A stretch of DNA of 64,000 nt from Rhizobium sp. Root708 (GCF_001429725.1 NZ_LMHV01000043.1:576227-640226); one strand, 5' to 3'; positions 35,030 through 43,492 are shown, counted from the first letter of the stretch. A program made the numbers and translations. The notes: a model not told the origin generated them from the letters alone.

Positions 35030-36523
35030 CTATTGAAACGCGGTTTCGAAGAAACTGCGCAGCTTGCGTGAGTGCAGGGCTTCCGGCGGCATCGCCGCGA
35101 GCTTCTGCACGGCACGAATACCGATCTGCAGATGCTGGTTCACCTGCGTTCGGTAGAAGGCCGTTGCCATCCCCGGCAGTTTCAATTCGCCATGCAGCGG
35201 CTTGTCCGAAACGCATAGCAATGTTCCGTAGGGAACGCGGAAGCGGAAGCCGTTGGCGGCGATGGTCGCCGATTCCATGTCCAGTGCGATGGCGCGCGCC
35301 TGCGAGAGACGTTTTACCGGGCCGCGCTGATCGCGCAGTTCCCAGTTGCGGTTGTCGATGGTGCCGACAGTGCCGGTCCGCATGATGCGCTTCAGTTCGA
35401 ACCCCTCGTAGCCGGTGATCTCGGCAACGGCTGCCTCGAGCGCCACCTGTACTTCGGCGAGAGCTGGAATAGGAACCCAGACCGGCAGATCGTCGTCGAG
35501 AACATGGTCTTCACGCATATAAGCATGCGCAAGAACATAGTCGCCGAGCCGCTGGCTGTTTCGCAGGCCGGCGCAATGGCCGAGCATCAGCCAGGCATGC
35601 GGCCGCAGCACGGCGACGTGGTCGGTAATGGTCTTGGCGTTGGAGGGGCCAACGCCGATGTTGATCATGGTGATCCCGGCATGGCCTTTCATCTTCAGAT
35701 GATAGGCCGGCATCTGAGGAAGCCGGGCAAGTGTCACGTCCGTCTCAGGTTGGCTGCTGCCCGCATGCGTGACGATGTTGCCGGGCTCCACGAACGAGGT
35801 GTAGCCGTCGCCGCCATCCGCCATGAGCTTGCGTGCCCAGGCGCAGAACTCATCGATGTAGAATTGGTAGTTCGTGAACAGCACGAAATTCTGGAAGTGT
35901 TGCGCACCGGTCGCCGTGTAGTGGGAAAGGCGGGCCAGCGAATAGTCGATGCGTTGCGCCGTAAAGGGCGCAAGCGGGGAGGGCTCGCCCGGCGGCGGAA
36001 TATACTCGCCGTTCGCGATCTCGTCGTCCGTCGTGTTCAGGTCCGGCGTATCGAACAGATCCCGCATCGGGATGTCCATGAATGCGGCGGCGGACGCTTC
36101 CACATGCGCACCTTCGCCGAAGGCAAAATGCAGCGGAATCGGCGTCGAGGATTCCGAGATCGTCACCGGGACGCCGTGGTTGCGCATCAGCAGGCCGAGC
36201 TGCTCCTTCAGGTAATGTCTGAAAAGCTTCGGCCGTGTGACTGTCGTCGTATAGATCCCGGGTGCCGTCACGTGGCCATAGGAAAGGCGCGTGTCGATAT
36301 GTCCGAAGCTCGTCGTCTCGATGCTGACCTGCGGATAGAAAGCACGATACCGCGATGTGATCGGAGCACCTTTCGCGAGTTCCGCGAAGTTCTCGATCAG
36401 GAAGTCGGTGTTGCGCTCGTAAAGGTCGGTCAGCGCATCGACCGCCTGCACGGGGTCATCGAATGTCTTCGGCGCGTAGGGTGAAGGGGACGAGACGTCG
36501 AGAGGAGAGATTCGTTTGCTCAT
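35030..36523 (-). CDS. amn: AMP nucleosidase
   Basis: 497 residues, normal for the long Gram-negative enzyme that hydrolyses AMP to adenine and ribose 5-phosphate. The N-terminal Amn domain (about 20-200, with RYRAFYPQVSIETTSFG) is followed by a nucleoside-phosphorylase-fold catalytic domain (LMLGHCAGLRNSQRLGDYVLAHAYMREDHVLD, ALDMESATIAANGFRF). No ribosome-binding site precedes the ATG; instead a TATAAT-like -10 sits 5 bases from it, suggesting a leaderless message. No other Met lies near the N-terminus. Confidence 0.95.
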   Translation of the reverse strand: MSKRISPLDVSSPSPYAPKTFDDPVQAVDALTDLYERNTDFLIENFAELAKGAPITSRYRAFYPQVSIETTSFGHIDTRLSYGHVTAPGIYTTTVTRPKLFRHYLKEQLGLLMRNHGVPVTISESSTPIPLHFAFGEGAHVEASAAAFMDIPMRDLFDTPDLNTTDDEIANGEYIPPPGEPSPLAPFTAQRIDYSLARLSHYTATGAQHFQNFVLFTNYQFYIDEFCAWARKLMADGGDGYTSFVEPGNIVTHAGSSQPETDVTLARLPQMPAYHLKMKGHAGITMINIGVGPSNAKTITDHVAVLRPHAWLMLGHCAGLRNSQRLGDYVLAHAYMREDHVLDDDLPVWVPIPALAEVQVALEAAVAEITGYEGFELKRIMRTGTVGTIDNRNWELRDQRGPVKRLSQARAIALDMESATIAANGFRFRVPYGTLLCVSDKPLHGELKLPGMATAFYRTQVNQHLQIGIRAVQKLAAMPPEALHSRKLRSFFETAFQ

Positions 36524-36528
36524 GAGAC

Positions 36529-36557
36529 ATTATAGAGCGGAGTCTTTGACAAGCAAA
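36529..36557 (-). promoter_or_regulatory. Candidate sigma-70-type promoter of amn, nearly leaderless
   Basis: On the minus strand TTTGCT/TTGCTT (36557-36551) is followed after 16-17 bases by TATAAT (36534-36529), with only GTCTC between the -10 box and the amn ATG. Transcription would start at or within a base or two of the start codon. Confidence 0.5.
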
Positions 36558-36625
36558 CGACGTGTATCCGAAAGCACATGTTCGCAGCGGCCCGGGACGG
36601 CTTGGTCTCAGGCCGTTGCGGGCGT

Positions 36626-36805
36626 TCAGTTCATCGAACTGCAGAACGGCCCGGTTCGGTCGGCGCAGGTCGTATAATTGGCGCCGAAGTGAGATTGCGC
36701 GCCTCCACCGGCGTTGTGGCTAACCGCCGCCGAGAAGGTAAAGGCAAAAATCGCCGCAAACAGCGTGATGATTGTGAACCGTCTTGCCAAGATGAGCACG
36801 TCCAT
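36626..36805 (-). CDS. Small exported peptide precursor (57-59 aa)
   Basis: An open frame just under 60 codons: ATG at 36805, or GTG at 36799, which has AAGGA seven bases upstream and is the better start. The N-terminus has basic residues (LILARRF) and a hydrophobic core (TIITLFAAIFAFTFSAAV) typical of a signal peptide or membrane anchor. A mature part of about 25-30 residues would remain, Gly-rich at first, with two Cys in TTCADRTGPFCSSMN. No family is recognised. It lies between amn and the DUF2147 gene, on the same strand. Confidence 0.6.
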   Translation of the reverse strand: MDVLILARRFTIITLFAAIFAFTFSAAVSHNAGGGAQSHFGANYTTCADRTGPFCSSMN

Positions 36806-37032
36806 GTCCTTGCCCGAATGCTAGGGTCGTTATCCAAAGCGTCGCGGCGGACATTTCGTCATCGCCATGCTTTAGCGTGACATGGTTTTGCCATAAGGCG
36901 GCTGAACCGCTGCTGATATGTCGGTTCATCGGGCGTTCAGGAAATGAGAGCGGTTCGGTAGGGCGGGAATCTCGCTCTCTGTCGAGAAGCGAAAGAAGCT
37001 CCCCCGGTGGCGCTTCGCTTGGTCGTGGACGG

Positions 37033-37374
37033 CTAAAGGCGCGTCCAAGTCTGCGACTTGCAAAGTATCTTCAGGACGCAGCCCTTCATCTTCAGGGAAT
37101 CGCCGGAGATCGCGCCGGAACCGCTGTAGGTCTTGTCGTTGCTGGGATCGGTGATCTCGCCGGTATAGGCCTCACCGCTGCCGGCCAGCGTGCCGATCTT
37201 TCGTCCAGCATATTTGCCGGTCTTTAGTGTGATGCAGTAGTTGCTGCCGCCGCACGATACGATGTTCGCAGTATCGCCCGATGCCGTCTTCCAGTTTCCC
37301 AGGATCGGCTCGTCGGCGTGAGCGAGCGTCCCTGCGAGTGCAAAGACACCTGCCAGAATAAGTTTGCGGATCAT
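37033..37374 (-). CDS. DUF2147 periplasmic protein
   Basis: 113 residues. A signal peptide is evident (MIRKLILAGVFALAGTLAHA, cleavage after AHA). The mature part begins DEPILGNWKTASGDTANI and contains a Cys pair in SCGGSNYC; the end KGCVLKILCKSQTWTRL is typical of DUF2147 proteins (WxxP/RG lipocalin-like barrel). Function is unknown; small-molecule binding is a guess from the fold. GGAGG precedes the ATG at 6-base spacing. Confidence 0.85.
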   Translation of the reverse strand: MIRKLILAGVFALAGTLAHADEPILGNWKTASGDTANIVSCGGSNYCITLKTGKYAGRKIGTLAGSGEAYTGEITDPSNDKTYSGSGAISGDSLKMKGCVLKILCKSQTWTRL

Positions 37375-37793
37375 CTATTGCCTCCCTGATGTCCCGGCCG
37401 GACAATATCTTACGCGGACGTAAAGATAAATATCGCCGATTCCGAGGCTTTTTAAAGCGACGAAAACTGCGTTCGCGCGATCCGGTGCTGATTTCTTGGT
37501 GAACGAAGGGTTGATTTCCAAATGTGAATTTTGCGTAAATCCGTCGCCGGAATCCTTAATTCGCAGGTCATTCGATGTTTAACGAAAATCCAATTTTACC
37601 AAGTATTTGCACTTTGTTTGTCTCAAATTAATCATGCATTTTAGGCGTTTTTTGAAAGCGTGTTGGCATAGTGAAGCCATCAAACGAGCGGGGCAAACCC
37701 GCCGAGCCTGAAGGTACCGAAGCCGCGATAGACGGCGGGGCCGGAAAGGCAAAACAGGGCAAGTCGATAACAGGCTAAACAGGGATAAAACCG
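37375..37793. other. Intergenic region with a dyad near the DUF2147 start
   Basis: No gene is supported. TTACG-CGGA-CGTAA (37410-37423) is a perfect 5-bp dyad whose flanks (TATC, AGATA) extend it with one bulge; it lies about 35 bases upstream of DUF2147 and may be an operator. The rest is A/T-rich and should carry the divergent promoters for DUF2147 and the sel1-repeat gene. Confidence 0.35.
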
Positions 37794-38060
37794 ATGGCAC
37801 GCTTTGAAATGCATAGCGCTGAAATGGCCACCATGGGTGGCGAGAATAACGCCGATGTCTTCTGCGAAATGGGTCTGATGTATGCGACCGGACGCGGCTG
37901 TGCCGTCGATCTGGTGGCTGCTCACAAGTGGTTGAACATCGCCGCTATCAAAGGCAACGATCGGGCAGCTTCGCTGCGCGCTGATGTTGCCGCCAATATG
38001 GACAAGATGCAGCTTGTCGAAGCTCTTCGTGCAGCCCGCGAATGGATGACGATCCACTGA
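37794..38060 (+). CDS. Small sel1-repeat protein
   Basis: 88 residues containing one Sel1-like repeat: DVFCEMGLMYATGRGCAVDLVAAHKWLNIAAIKGN (about 21-55), followed by a helical tail. The N-terminus MARFEMHSAEMATMGGE is soluble, so it is probably cytoplasmic. Sel1 repeats mediate protein contacts; the partner is unknown. CAGGGA stands upstream of the ATG, and a terminator follows the gene. Confidence 0.8.
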   Translation: MARFEMHSAEMATMGGENNADVFCEMGLMYATGRGCAVDLVAAHKWLNIAAIKGNDRAASLRADVAANMDKMQLVEALRAAREWMTIH

Positions 38061-38143
38061 TCGTCCGCGGGTACGACGAAACCAGAAGAACAACCTCTTA
38101 AGAGGGGCGGGGCGCGCTGACCGCGCAGCCACCGGACAAACAG

Positions 38144-38188
38144 AACCGCGACCGGCAGAGACAAGGCCGGCGCGGTTCATTTCGTTTT
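38144..38188 (+). terminator. Terminator after the sel1 gene
   Basis: AACCGCG-A-CCGGC (38144-38156) pairs with GCCGG-CGCGGTT (38166-38177), a 12-bp stem with one bulge, followed by a T-rich stretch. It lies between the sel1 gene and the convergent aminotransferase. Confidence 0.75.
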
Positions 38189-39299
38189 ATGCCAGCGACT
38201 TCAGAACCAGCGGTAGTGCTTCTTCGAAGAGGGCCATGTCCGCTTCCGGGCCGACGCTGACGCGAATGCAGCGATTGAGCGGCGCCACTCCGGGCATTCG
38301 AATAAACACGCCGTGCTGCATCAGGCCATCGACGATCGCCTTGGCATACGCCCCGTCGCGGCCGGCGTCGATCGCCACGAAATTCGTCGCGGAGGCCAGC
38401 GGTTGCAGGCCGTTTGCGGTCGCGATACCGGCGATCCGGTCGCGCGCGGCGTGAATGTTGCCGACAACCTCGTTGAGATAAGCCTGATCCTTCAGGGCAG
38501 CGAGCGCGGCGACCGTCGCAAGCCGGTTCATTCCGAAGTGATTGCGGATTTTGTCGAAGGCCGTTGCCGTGTCGGGCGTCGAAATCGCGTAGCCGACACG
38601 CGCACCCGCCAGGCCGTAGGCCTTCGAGAAGGTGCGGGTCCTGATGATGTTCGGGCGGTCGATGAGCGAGGCGATCGATGGCAGCGAGCTTGCCGGCCCG
38701 GTCTCGCTATAGGCTTCGTCGAGAACCAGGAGCGTGGTTTCGGGAATTGCCTTGGCAAACGCGATCACGTCATCCGCATCCCACCAGCTACCCATCGGGT
38801 TGTCAGGATTGGCAAAGTAGACGAGCGGCGCGTTCTCGCGCTTTACGGCATCGAGCAGACCATCGAGATTTTCGCGATCCTGCCTGTAGGGCACGGTAAC
38901 AAGCCGCCCGCCGAAGCCTGCAACATGGAAATTGAATGTTGGATAGCCGCCAAGTGACGTGACAACAGGCATGCCGGGATCGATGACGAGCCTGACGATC
39001 TGGCCAAGCAATTCATCGATGCCGCCGCCGATCGCAATGTTCGAGGCGGCCGTGCCGAGATACGCCGCCAATGCATGCTTCAGGGCATGGTTTTCTGGAT
39101 CGTTGTACTTCCAGATGTCGCCGGCCTGTTCGCGCATCGCGGCGAATACGGATGGCGCGGGTCCGAAGCCATTTTCGTTGGCGCCGATGCGCGCTTTCAC
39201 CTGAAGGTTTCGCTGACGCTCGATCGCTTCGGGGCCGACAAAAGGCACGGTGGAGGGCAGGGCGCTGGCGAGTGGGGTGAAGCGCGAAAAGGCGGACAT
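38187..39299 (-). CDS. hisC: HisC-like class I/II aminotransferase
   Basis: 370 residues. Fold type I PLP features: ANENGFGPAP, LVYFANPDNPMG, LVLDEAYSE, Schiff-base Lys226 in TRTFSKAYGLAGARVGY and the C-terminal Arg in NRCIRVSVG. The family converts imidazole-acetol phosphate in histidine synthesis, but paralogues act on other 2-oxo acids or amines. No other his gene is near, so biosynthetic assignment is unproven; rhizobia usually carry several HisC homologues. Confidence 0.8.
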   Translation of the reverse strand: MSAFSRFTPLASALPSTVPFVGPEAIERQRNLQVKARIGANENGFGPAPSVFAAMREQAGDIWKYNDPENHALKHALAAYLGTAASNIAIGGGIDELLGQIVRLVIDPGMPVVTSLGGYPTFNFHVAGFGGRLVTVPYRQDRENLDGLLDAVKRENAPLVYFANPDNPMGSWWDADDVIAFAKAIPETTLLVLDEAYSETGPASSLPSIASLIDRPNIIRTRTFSKAYGLAGARVGYAISTPDTATAFDKIRNHFGMNRLATVAALAALKDQAYLNEVVGNIHAARDRIAGIATANGLQPLASATNFVAIDAGRDGAYAKAIVDGLMQHGVFIRMPGVAPLNRCIRVSVGPEADMALFEEALPLVLKSLA

Positions 39300-39385
39300 T
39301 GCGAAGCATTCCCAAGGCTATGAAAATCGCGCCAACAATAGGCGTTGCCGACTCCAAGGCAAGGAGGATTATTCGCCGAAATGGC

Positions 39386-39781
39386 CTACATCGAGATCGT
39401 GCGACGTGCGTCGGTGGCTTCCATGTTGCCGATCAGGAAGTCGGCGCGGACGACACGGCGCAGCACTTCCGGCTCCATCGTGTTGATGAAGCGAACGCTG
39501 ATGCGTTCGTTGTGCCGAAAGACCTCGGCGCAGCCGAGGCGGTAGGCCAAGCCAAGAATGTTGAGATAGTAGTGTTTCGGCAATCCGGCGGTCGAGGAGA
39601 CGACAAATGTCGCTCCGCCGCGCGAGATGTCGATGATCTCGGCACTCCGCATCGAAATGCCTGAAAGGCATGGGCGGACGGCCACGATGCGAGCGGGACG
39701 CCTCACATTGAACTGTTCCCAACGTGCCTCGTAGACTTCCGATTTTACGGTCGCGAGATGTGTGGCGCGAAGCATCGACAT
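39386..39781 (-). CDS. PilZ-domain protein
   Basis: 131 residues from ATG 39781, with AGGAG nine bases upstream. The PilZ c-di-GMP signature is present in order: RRPARI (RxxxR type, about residue 29) and DISRGGATF (D/NxSxxG, about residue 52), followed by the barrel strands and a C-terminal helix. A c-di-GMP-responsive role in surface behaviour is likely. Another PilZ-like gene lies 1.2 kb away. Confidence 0.85.
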   Translation of the reverse strand: MSMLRATHLATVKSEVYEARWEQFNVRRPARIVAVRPCLSGISMRSAEIIDISRGGATFVVSSTAGLPKHYYLNILGLAYRLGCAEVFRHNERISVRFINTMEPEVLRRVVRADFLIGNMEATDARRTISM

Positions 39782-39909
39782 TGACAACGGCTCCTGAAAC
39801 CAAGCTCATCCTGGTGTTGCGATGGGAGACTCACACGAATGATTTGCGCATTTATCAAGGAACTCCCTAGAATTTTAGGCAAACGGAGTTTTGTCTTCGT
39901 CGCGTTGGC

Positions 39910-40311
39910 TCATCCGAGCGTGCGCGCAGCGAGGAATCCGCCCGCCGCCGACAGCGCCGTCAGCGACCCGCCCCAAACAAGATCGACGATCGTCATCGCG
40001 ACAGGCCAGTTTTTCAATGTCGCAAGATTGGTGATATCGTAGGTCCCGTAGGCCGCCAGCCCGAGAACAAGTCCATACGCCATGGCAACCTTGACCGAAT
40101 TGGCTTGAAGTGCCGGCTGTGCCGCGAGAATGACGATGGCCGCAGCAAAGAACAGGTAGAAAAGCGCGGCTATCCCGAGGTTCGGGGAAGGCAACATCAG
40201 ATCGCCGAGTTGATCGCGGTAGAACGTCCGCGCGATCAAGCCGAGCCATGCCGCATCCAGGCAAAGCAGCGTGGCGAGCGAACCGGCATAGGCAATAAGC
40301 GTTGTTTTCAT
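39910..40311 (-). CDS. DUF2177 membrane protein
   Basis: 133 residues from ATG 40311 (MKTTLIAYAGSLATLLCLDAAWLGLIARTFYRDQLGDLM), with GGAGCGAA upstream; the frame extension to 40530 is rejected. Four transmembrane helices are predicted by eye, with the family pattern YGTYDITNLATLKNWP. Function is unknown. It is divergent from the host-attachment gene and may share a stress-type promoter. Confidence 0.88.
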   Translation of the reverse strand: MKTTLIAYAGSLATLLCLDAAWLGLIARTFYRDQLGDLMLPSPNLGIAALFYLFFAAAIVILAAQPALQANSVKVAMAYGLVLGLAAYGTYDITNLATLKNWPVAMTIVDLVWGGSLTALSAAGGFLAARTLG

Positions 40312-40386
40312 GCTTTCGCTCCGAATGATGATCTCTTTACGTGCATAAACGCCTTTGGATCGCAGCCTCGTACTGAAAAATTCTCG

Positions 40387-40411
40387 TGAACTCTTTCGAT
40401 AAGCACACGTT
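40387..40411 (+). promoter_or_regulatory. Candidate EcfG (RpoE2-type) general stress promoter
   Basis: TGAAC (40387-40391) is followed after 16 bases by CGTT (40408-40411), matching the alphaproteobacterial general-stress consensus GGAAC-N16/17-CGTT with one change. The same stretch read on the other strand gives GAAC-N16-AGTT toward DUF2177. The host-attachment ATG is about 48 bases downstream. Confidence 0.5.
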
Positions 40412-40458
40412 CTCATTGCGTTGTCCGCAGAACGACTGACCGAAAAAGGAGAAGAAAG

Positions 40459-40905
40459 ATGGCTGACATCAGCTTTCCACGCGAAGCATGGATCATTGTT
40501 TGCGATGGAGGCAAAGCGTTGATCATGCAAAACGCCGGAAATGCCTTCGATCTCAATCTAAAAGTGAAGGAGACGCTGTCGCAGCCGAATGACCCGGACA
40601 GGAAGCTTGGAACTGATAAGCCCGGACGAACTCATGCCGCCGACGGACTAAGCGGCAGCGCTATGGAAGAAACCGATTGGCACGAGCGCGCTGAACTCGA
40701 GTTTTTGAAGCAGGTGGCTACGAAAATGGACGCCCTGGTTCGGGAAAAAGATGCGCGGCACATCGTTGTCGTCGCGCCTCCGCAGGCGTTGGGAACACTC
40801 CGAAACAACTTCACCGCGGACACTCGCGCGGTCATTGCCGGTGAGTTGGCCAAGGACTACATCAACCTTCCGATCGACCAGATCGAGCAGCATCTTGCTG
40901 CCTGA
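40459..40905 (+). CDS. Host-attachment family protein
   Basis: 148 residues with a strong AAAGGAG before the ATG. The family (called protein required for attachment to host cells, related to bacterial release-factor/archaeal eRF1-like folds) is recognised from WIIVCDGGKALIMQNAG at the N-terminus, THAADGLSGSAMEETDWHERAELEFLKQVA in the middle and IVVVAPPQALGTLRNNF. It is cytoplasmic and the name is historical; a ribosome or nucleic-acid-related role is possible. A stress-type promoter candidate lies upstream. Confidence 0.85.
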   Translation: MADISFPREAWIIVCDGGKALIMQNAGNAFDLNLKVKETLSQPNDPDRKLGTDKPGRTHAADGLSGSAMEETDWHERAELEFLKQVATKMDALVREKDARHIVVVAPPQALGTLRNNFTADTRAVIAGELAKDYINLPIDQIEQHLAA

Positions 40906-40912
40906 GGCGAAA

Positions 40913-40930
40913 GCGGACCTTCGGGTCCGC
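40913..40930 (+). terminator. UUCG-loop hairpin after the host-attachment gene
   Basis: GCGGACC-TTCG-GGTCCGC, a 7-bp stem with a stable tetraloop 7 bases after the stop codon. The T-run is poor, so termination is probable but not certain; it also sits at the 3' end of the convergent PilZ-like gene. Confidence 0.6.
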
Positions 40931-40957
40931 ATTCACCCGCCTTGTTGTTCCGGCCGA

Positions 40958-41302
40958 TCAGCTTTCGAAGTTCAATCTCAGAACATGATGAAGGAATTCG
41001 GGATTGATCAGCATGTTGAAGCTGATCGTCACGAGGTCGCCCTCACGCTTTACGACGGTCGAACCGATCTCGTCCTGAATGCCGAGAATCTCAAGGAAGA
41101 AGTGGTTCGGCATTTCCAGGTTCGGATTGACCTCCAGCACGGCGCCGGCGAGCGTGATCGTGCGGATCAGGCAGCGGACTTGCGTTCCCGTGCTGAGGTG
41201 ATGACCGACAAAGATGATCTTGCCGGGGCGATCGAGCGAAAATTCCCGGTAGGCCTGTTCGGGCTGCGGGTGTTCTGTGTCGAGGTGCATCTGAAAGGCC
41301 AT
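40958..41302 (-). CDS. PilZ-like protein with degenerate ligand motif
   Basis: 114 residues with GGAGG before the ATG. Overall pattern matches the PilZ protein at 39386-39781 (similar size and strand order: RPGKIIFVGH, TITLAGAVLEVNPNLEMPNHFFLEILG), but the RxxxR Arg is replaced (DRPGKII) and D/NxSxxG reads TITLAGA. The second motif Ser/Gly pattern is therefore lost and c-di-GMP binding is doubtful. It may be a receptor partner or a divergent paralogue. Confidence 0.65.
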   Translation of the reverse strand: MAFQMHLDTEHPQPEQAYREFSLDRPGKIIFVGHHLSTGTQVRCLIRTITLAGAVLEVNPNLEMPNHFFLEILGIQDEIGSTVVKREGDLVTISFNMLINPEFLHHVLRLNFES

Positions 41303-41628
41303 GTTAGCCTCCGCTTGTTGTACGCTTCGAGATTAGCGCAAGATTGCTGATAACTTCTGAACAATCTCCCTACAATCCGAAGCTTATGCCTGTCTGGAGA
41401 GCAGAATGGCTCATTGTTGGGCAAACCCGACAAATCGCTCCTGCTTGACAGGCCGCCGCCCTTCAAGCATATCGGACATGGCTCGAGGCGCCGGCCGCTC
41501 GCGGATGACAAGTCCATGGTGAAGTCCTCGGCAAGATACAGTCACAGCCATTTGGTGCATGCTGACTGCAGGCAATGCGAGCTCCCTTGTAACGGTCGAA
41601 ATGGCATGCCTTCCGAAAGGCTGAATCC
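41303..41628. other. Intergenic region without a supported gene
   Basis: Short frames on both strands were read (for example a 38-codon ATG frame at 41406 with GGAGAG upstream) but none looks like a protein. The stretch should hold promoters for the PilZ-like gene (leftward) and the Glyoxalase_8-type gene (rightward). Confidence 0.4.
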
Positions 41629-42066
41629 GTGACAACCGCATACCCTACAATCGAAGAACTGAAATCGCAGGCGAAGCGCCTTCGCCAGGCGATGGAAACA
41701 CGCGGCACCGCGATTTCCCATAGCGCTGCCCTCGAGCTTGTTGCTCAGCAACACGGCGTTCGCGATTGGAACACGCTTTCCGCGATCGCGACACGGCCAA
41801 ACGAAGAGCCGATCGCTGCCCTTTCCGTCGGCGCGAAGGTCCGTGGCCGGTATCTGAACCAGGCTTTCAGCGGGAAGATCCTGGCGCTTTCGGTGCATAG
41901 TGGCGGGCTCCACAAGATCACGATCCACTTCGACGAGCCCGTCGATGTCGTGACCTTCGAGAGCTTCTCCGCGTTCCGGCAGCGCATCAATGCGCAGGTC
42001 GATGGCAATGGCGTCTCGCCGCGCAAGACGTCGAACGGCGTTCCCCAACTCGTTCTCGACATCTGA
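41629..42066 (+). CDS. Glyoxalase_8-type (glyoxalase superfamily-related) protein
   Basis: 145 residues starting at a GTG with AAAGG upstream. The first 55 residues match the short domain seen in so-called glyoxalase superfamily proteins: IEELKSQAKRLRQAMETRGTAISHSAALELVAQQHGVRDWNTLSA. The rest (about 60-145) is a beta-rich segment, possibly a small barrel (GAKVRGRYLNQAFSGKILAL). No metal-binding glyoxalase residues are visible, so enzymatic function is unsupported. Confidence 0.75.
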   Translation: MTTAYPTIEELKSQAKRLRQAMETRGTAISHSAALELVAQQHGVRDWNTLSAIATRPNEEPIAALSVGAKVRGRYLNQAFSGKILALSVHSGGLHKITIHFDEPVDVVTFESFSAFRQRINAQVDGNGVSPRKTSNGVPQLVLDI

Positions 42067-42120
42067 ACCGTCCCGTTTCACACGGCCCGCAGCCGCGCGC
42101 CGTCGCTCTTCGGTATCCCT

Positions 42121-43488
42121 ATGAAAAATAATGCTGAAAAGAACATGTTTCTGACCGCCCCGCTTGCCGTCGTCTTCGCGCGAACGGCAGCGCCAATCAT
42201 CATGATCACGACGATCAATGGCCTCTTCACCGTGGTCGATGCCTACTTTCTCGGTGCCTATGTCGGCCCGGCAGCGCTCTCGGCAGTCACGCTGATCTTT
42301 CCCGGGCTGATGATGATCATCGCCCTGCAATCCCTCGTCTCGAACGGTATGGCAAGCATCCTCGCCCGCCAGCTTGGTGCAGGAGACAGGCAAGCCGCCC
42401 GCCGGACGTTCGCTACGGCACACCTCCTGGCGATCGCGGTCGTGGTCCTGCTCAATCTTGCCTTTTGGACCGTCGGCTGGCGGATCGTCGAGGCGGCTGC
42501 CGAAGGCAACGCGACGGTGGCGGCAAACGCCACGCTGTTCATGGCGATCATGATCGGATCGTCTGCTGTCGCCTTCTTCCTGTCGCTGAACATCGATGCC
42601 TTGCGCTGCGAAGGCCGGATCGGCTTCATGACCGCCGTGACGCTCGTCGCATCGCTTCTCAACATCGCAGCCAACTGGTTTTTCATGGCTGTCATGCAGT
42701 GGGGCGTTGCCGGTTCCGCGATCGGCACCGTCTCGGCGCAGGCGATCTGCCTTGCCGCAATCCTCGCCTATCGCCGGCGGAAGGCCGACGCCTTGCGACC
42801 GGCAGGTCGTGGCACGGCGGGCGAATGGAAGGCCATCCTCGCCTTGGGCATGCCGATGAGTCTCGGTTTCATTGGGATTTCACTGAGCTCGGCAGCGGTG
42901 ATCTTCAATCTTTCGCTTTGGGGCGCGTCCGACTACGTGGCGACCATCGGCGCCTACGGCATCATCACGCGAATCATGACCTTCGCCTATCTGCCGCTGC
43001 TCGGCCTCAACATCGCCTTCCAGACCATCTCCGGCAACAATTTCGGAGCAGGGCTCTCCGATCGAGTTGGTCGCAGCCTGCGGGTCGCGATGGTGTCGGC
43101 GCTCGTCTATTGCGCAACGGTCGAGCTGATCGTCGAATTGCTGGCCGGACGGTTCGGGGCGATCTTCGTCAGTGATCCCATCGTGGTCGGCGAGGTGGCG
43201 CGCATTCTTCCCTGGACGGTCGGCTGCTATTTCCTCTTCGGCCAGATGATCGTTCTCTCGGGCTATTTCCAGTCGATCGGCGATGCCCGGCGTGCGGCGA
43301 TCTTCGGCCTGTCGCGGCCCTATCTCTTCACGCTGCCCCTGACGTTCCTCCTGCCGTATCTCTTCGGCGAGATGGGAATCTGGATGGTGCCGGTCTTTGC
43401 GGAGTTATGCATGATGCTGCTCGCCGCCTGGGTGCTTGTTCGCCTGGCGAAAAGCAAGGGCTGGCGCTACGGTCTGCTCCCCGCCTGA
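42121..43488 (+). CDS. MATE-family multidrug efflux protein
   Basis: 455 residues, about twelve transmembrane helices in two MatE repeats (first: GLFTVVDAYFLGAYVGPAALSAVTLIFP; second: AYGIITRIMTFAYLPLLGLNIAFQTISGNNFGAG). Sodium- or proton-driven export of cationic drugs or metabolites is the usual role. The ATG at 42121 has weak ribosome signals; ATG 42145 is possible. A strong terminator follows. The neighbouring 54-aa Cys-rich protein and AraC regulator are on the opposite strand. Confidence 0.92.
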   Translation: MKNNAEKNMFLTAPLAVVFARTAAPIIMITTINGLFTVVDAYFLGAYVGPAALSAVTLIFPGLMMIIALQSLVSNGMASILARQLGAGDRQAARRTFATAHLLAIAVVVLLNLAFWTVGWRIVEAAAEGNATVAANATLFMAIMIGSSAVAFFLSLNIDALRCEGRIGFMTAVTLVASLLNIAANWFFMAVMQWGVAGSAIGTVSAQAICLAAILAYRRRKADALRPAGRGTAGEWKAILALGMPMSLGFIGISLSSAAVIFNLSLWGASDYVATIGAYGIITRIMTFAYLPLLGLNIAFQTISGNNFGAGLSDRVGRSLRVAMVSALVYCATVELIVELLAGRFGAIFVSDPIVVGEVARILPWTVGCYFLFGQMIVLSGYFQSIGDARRAAIFGLSRPYLFTLPLTFLLPYLFGEMGIWMVPVFAELCMMLLAAWVLVRLAKSKGWRYGLLPA

Positions 43489-43492
43489 AGGA

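Noticed and set aside
41414..41632. 72-codon frame on the plus strand in the 41303-41628 gap
   Set aside because: No ribosome site, unbiased composition and overlap with the start of the next gene; the antisense frame with a CPIC pattern is equally unconvincing.
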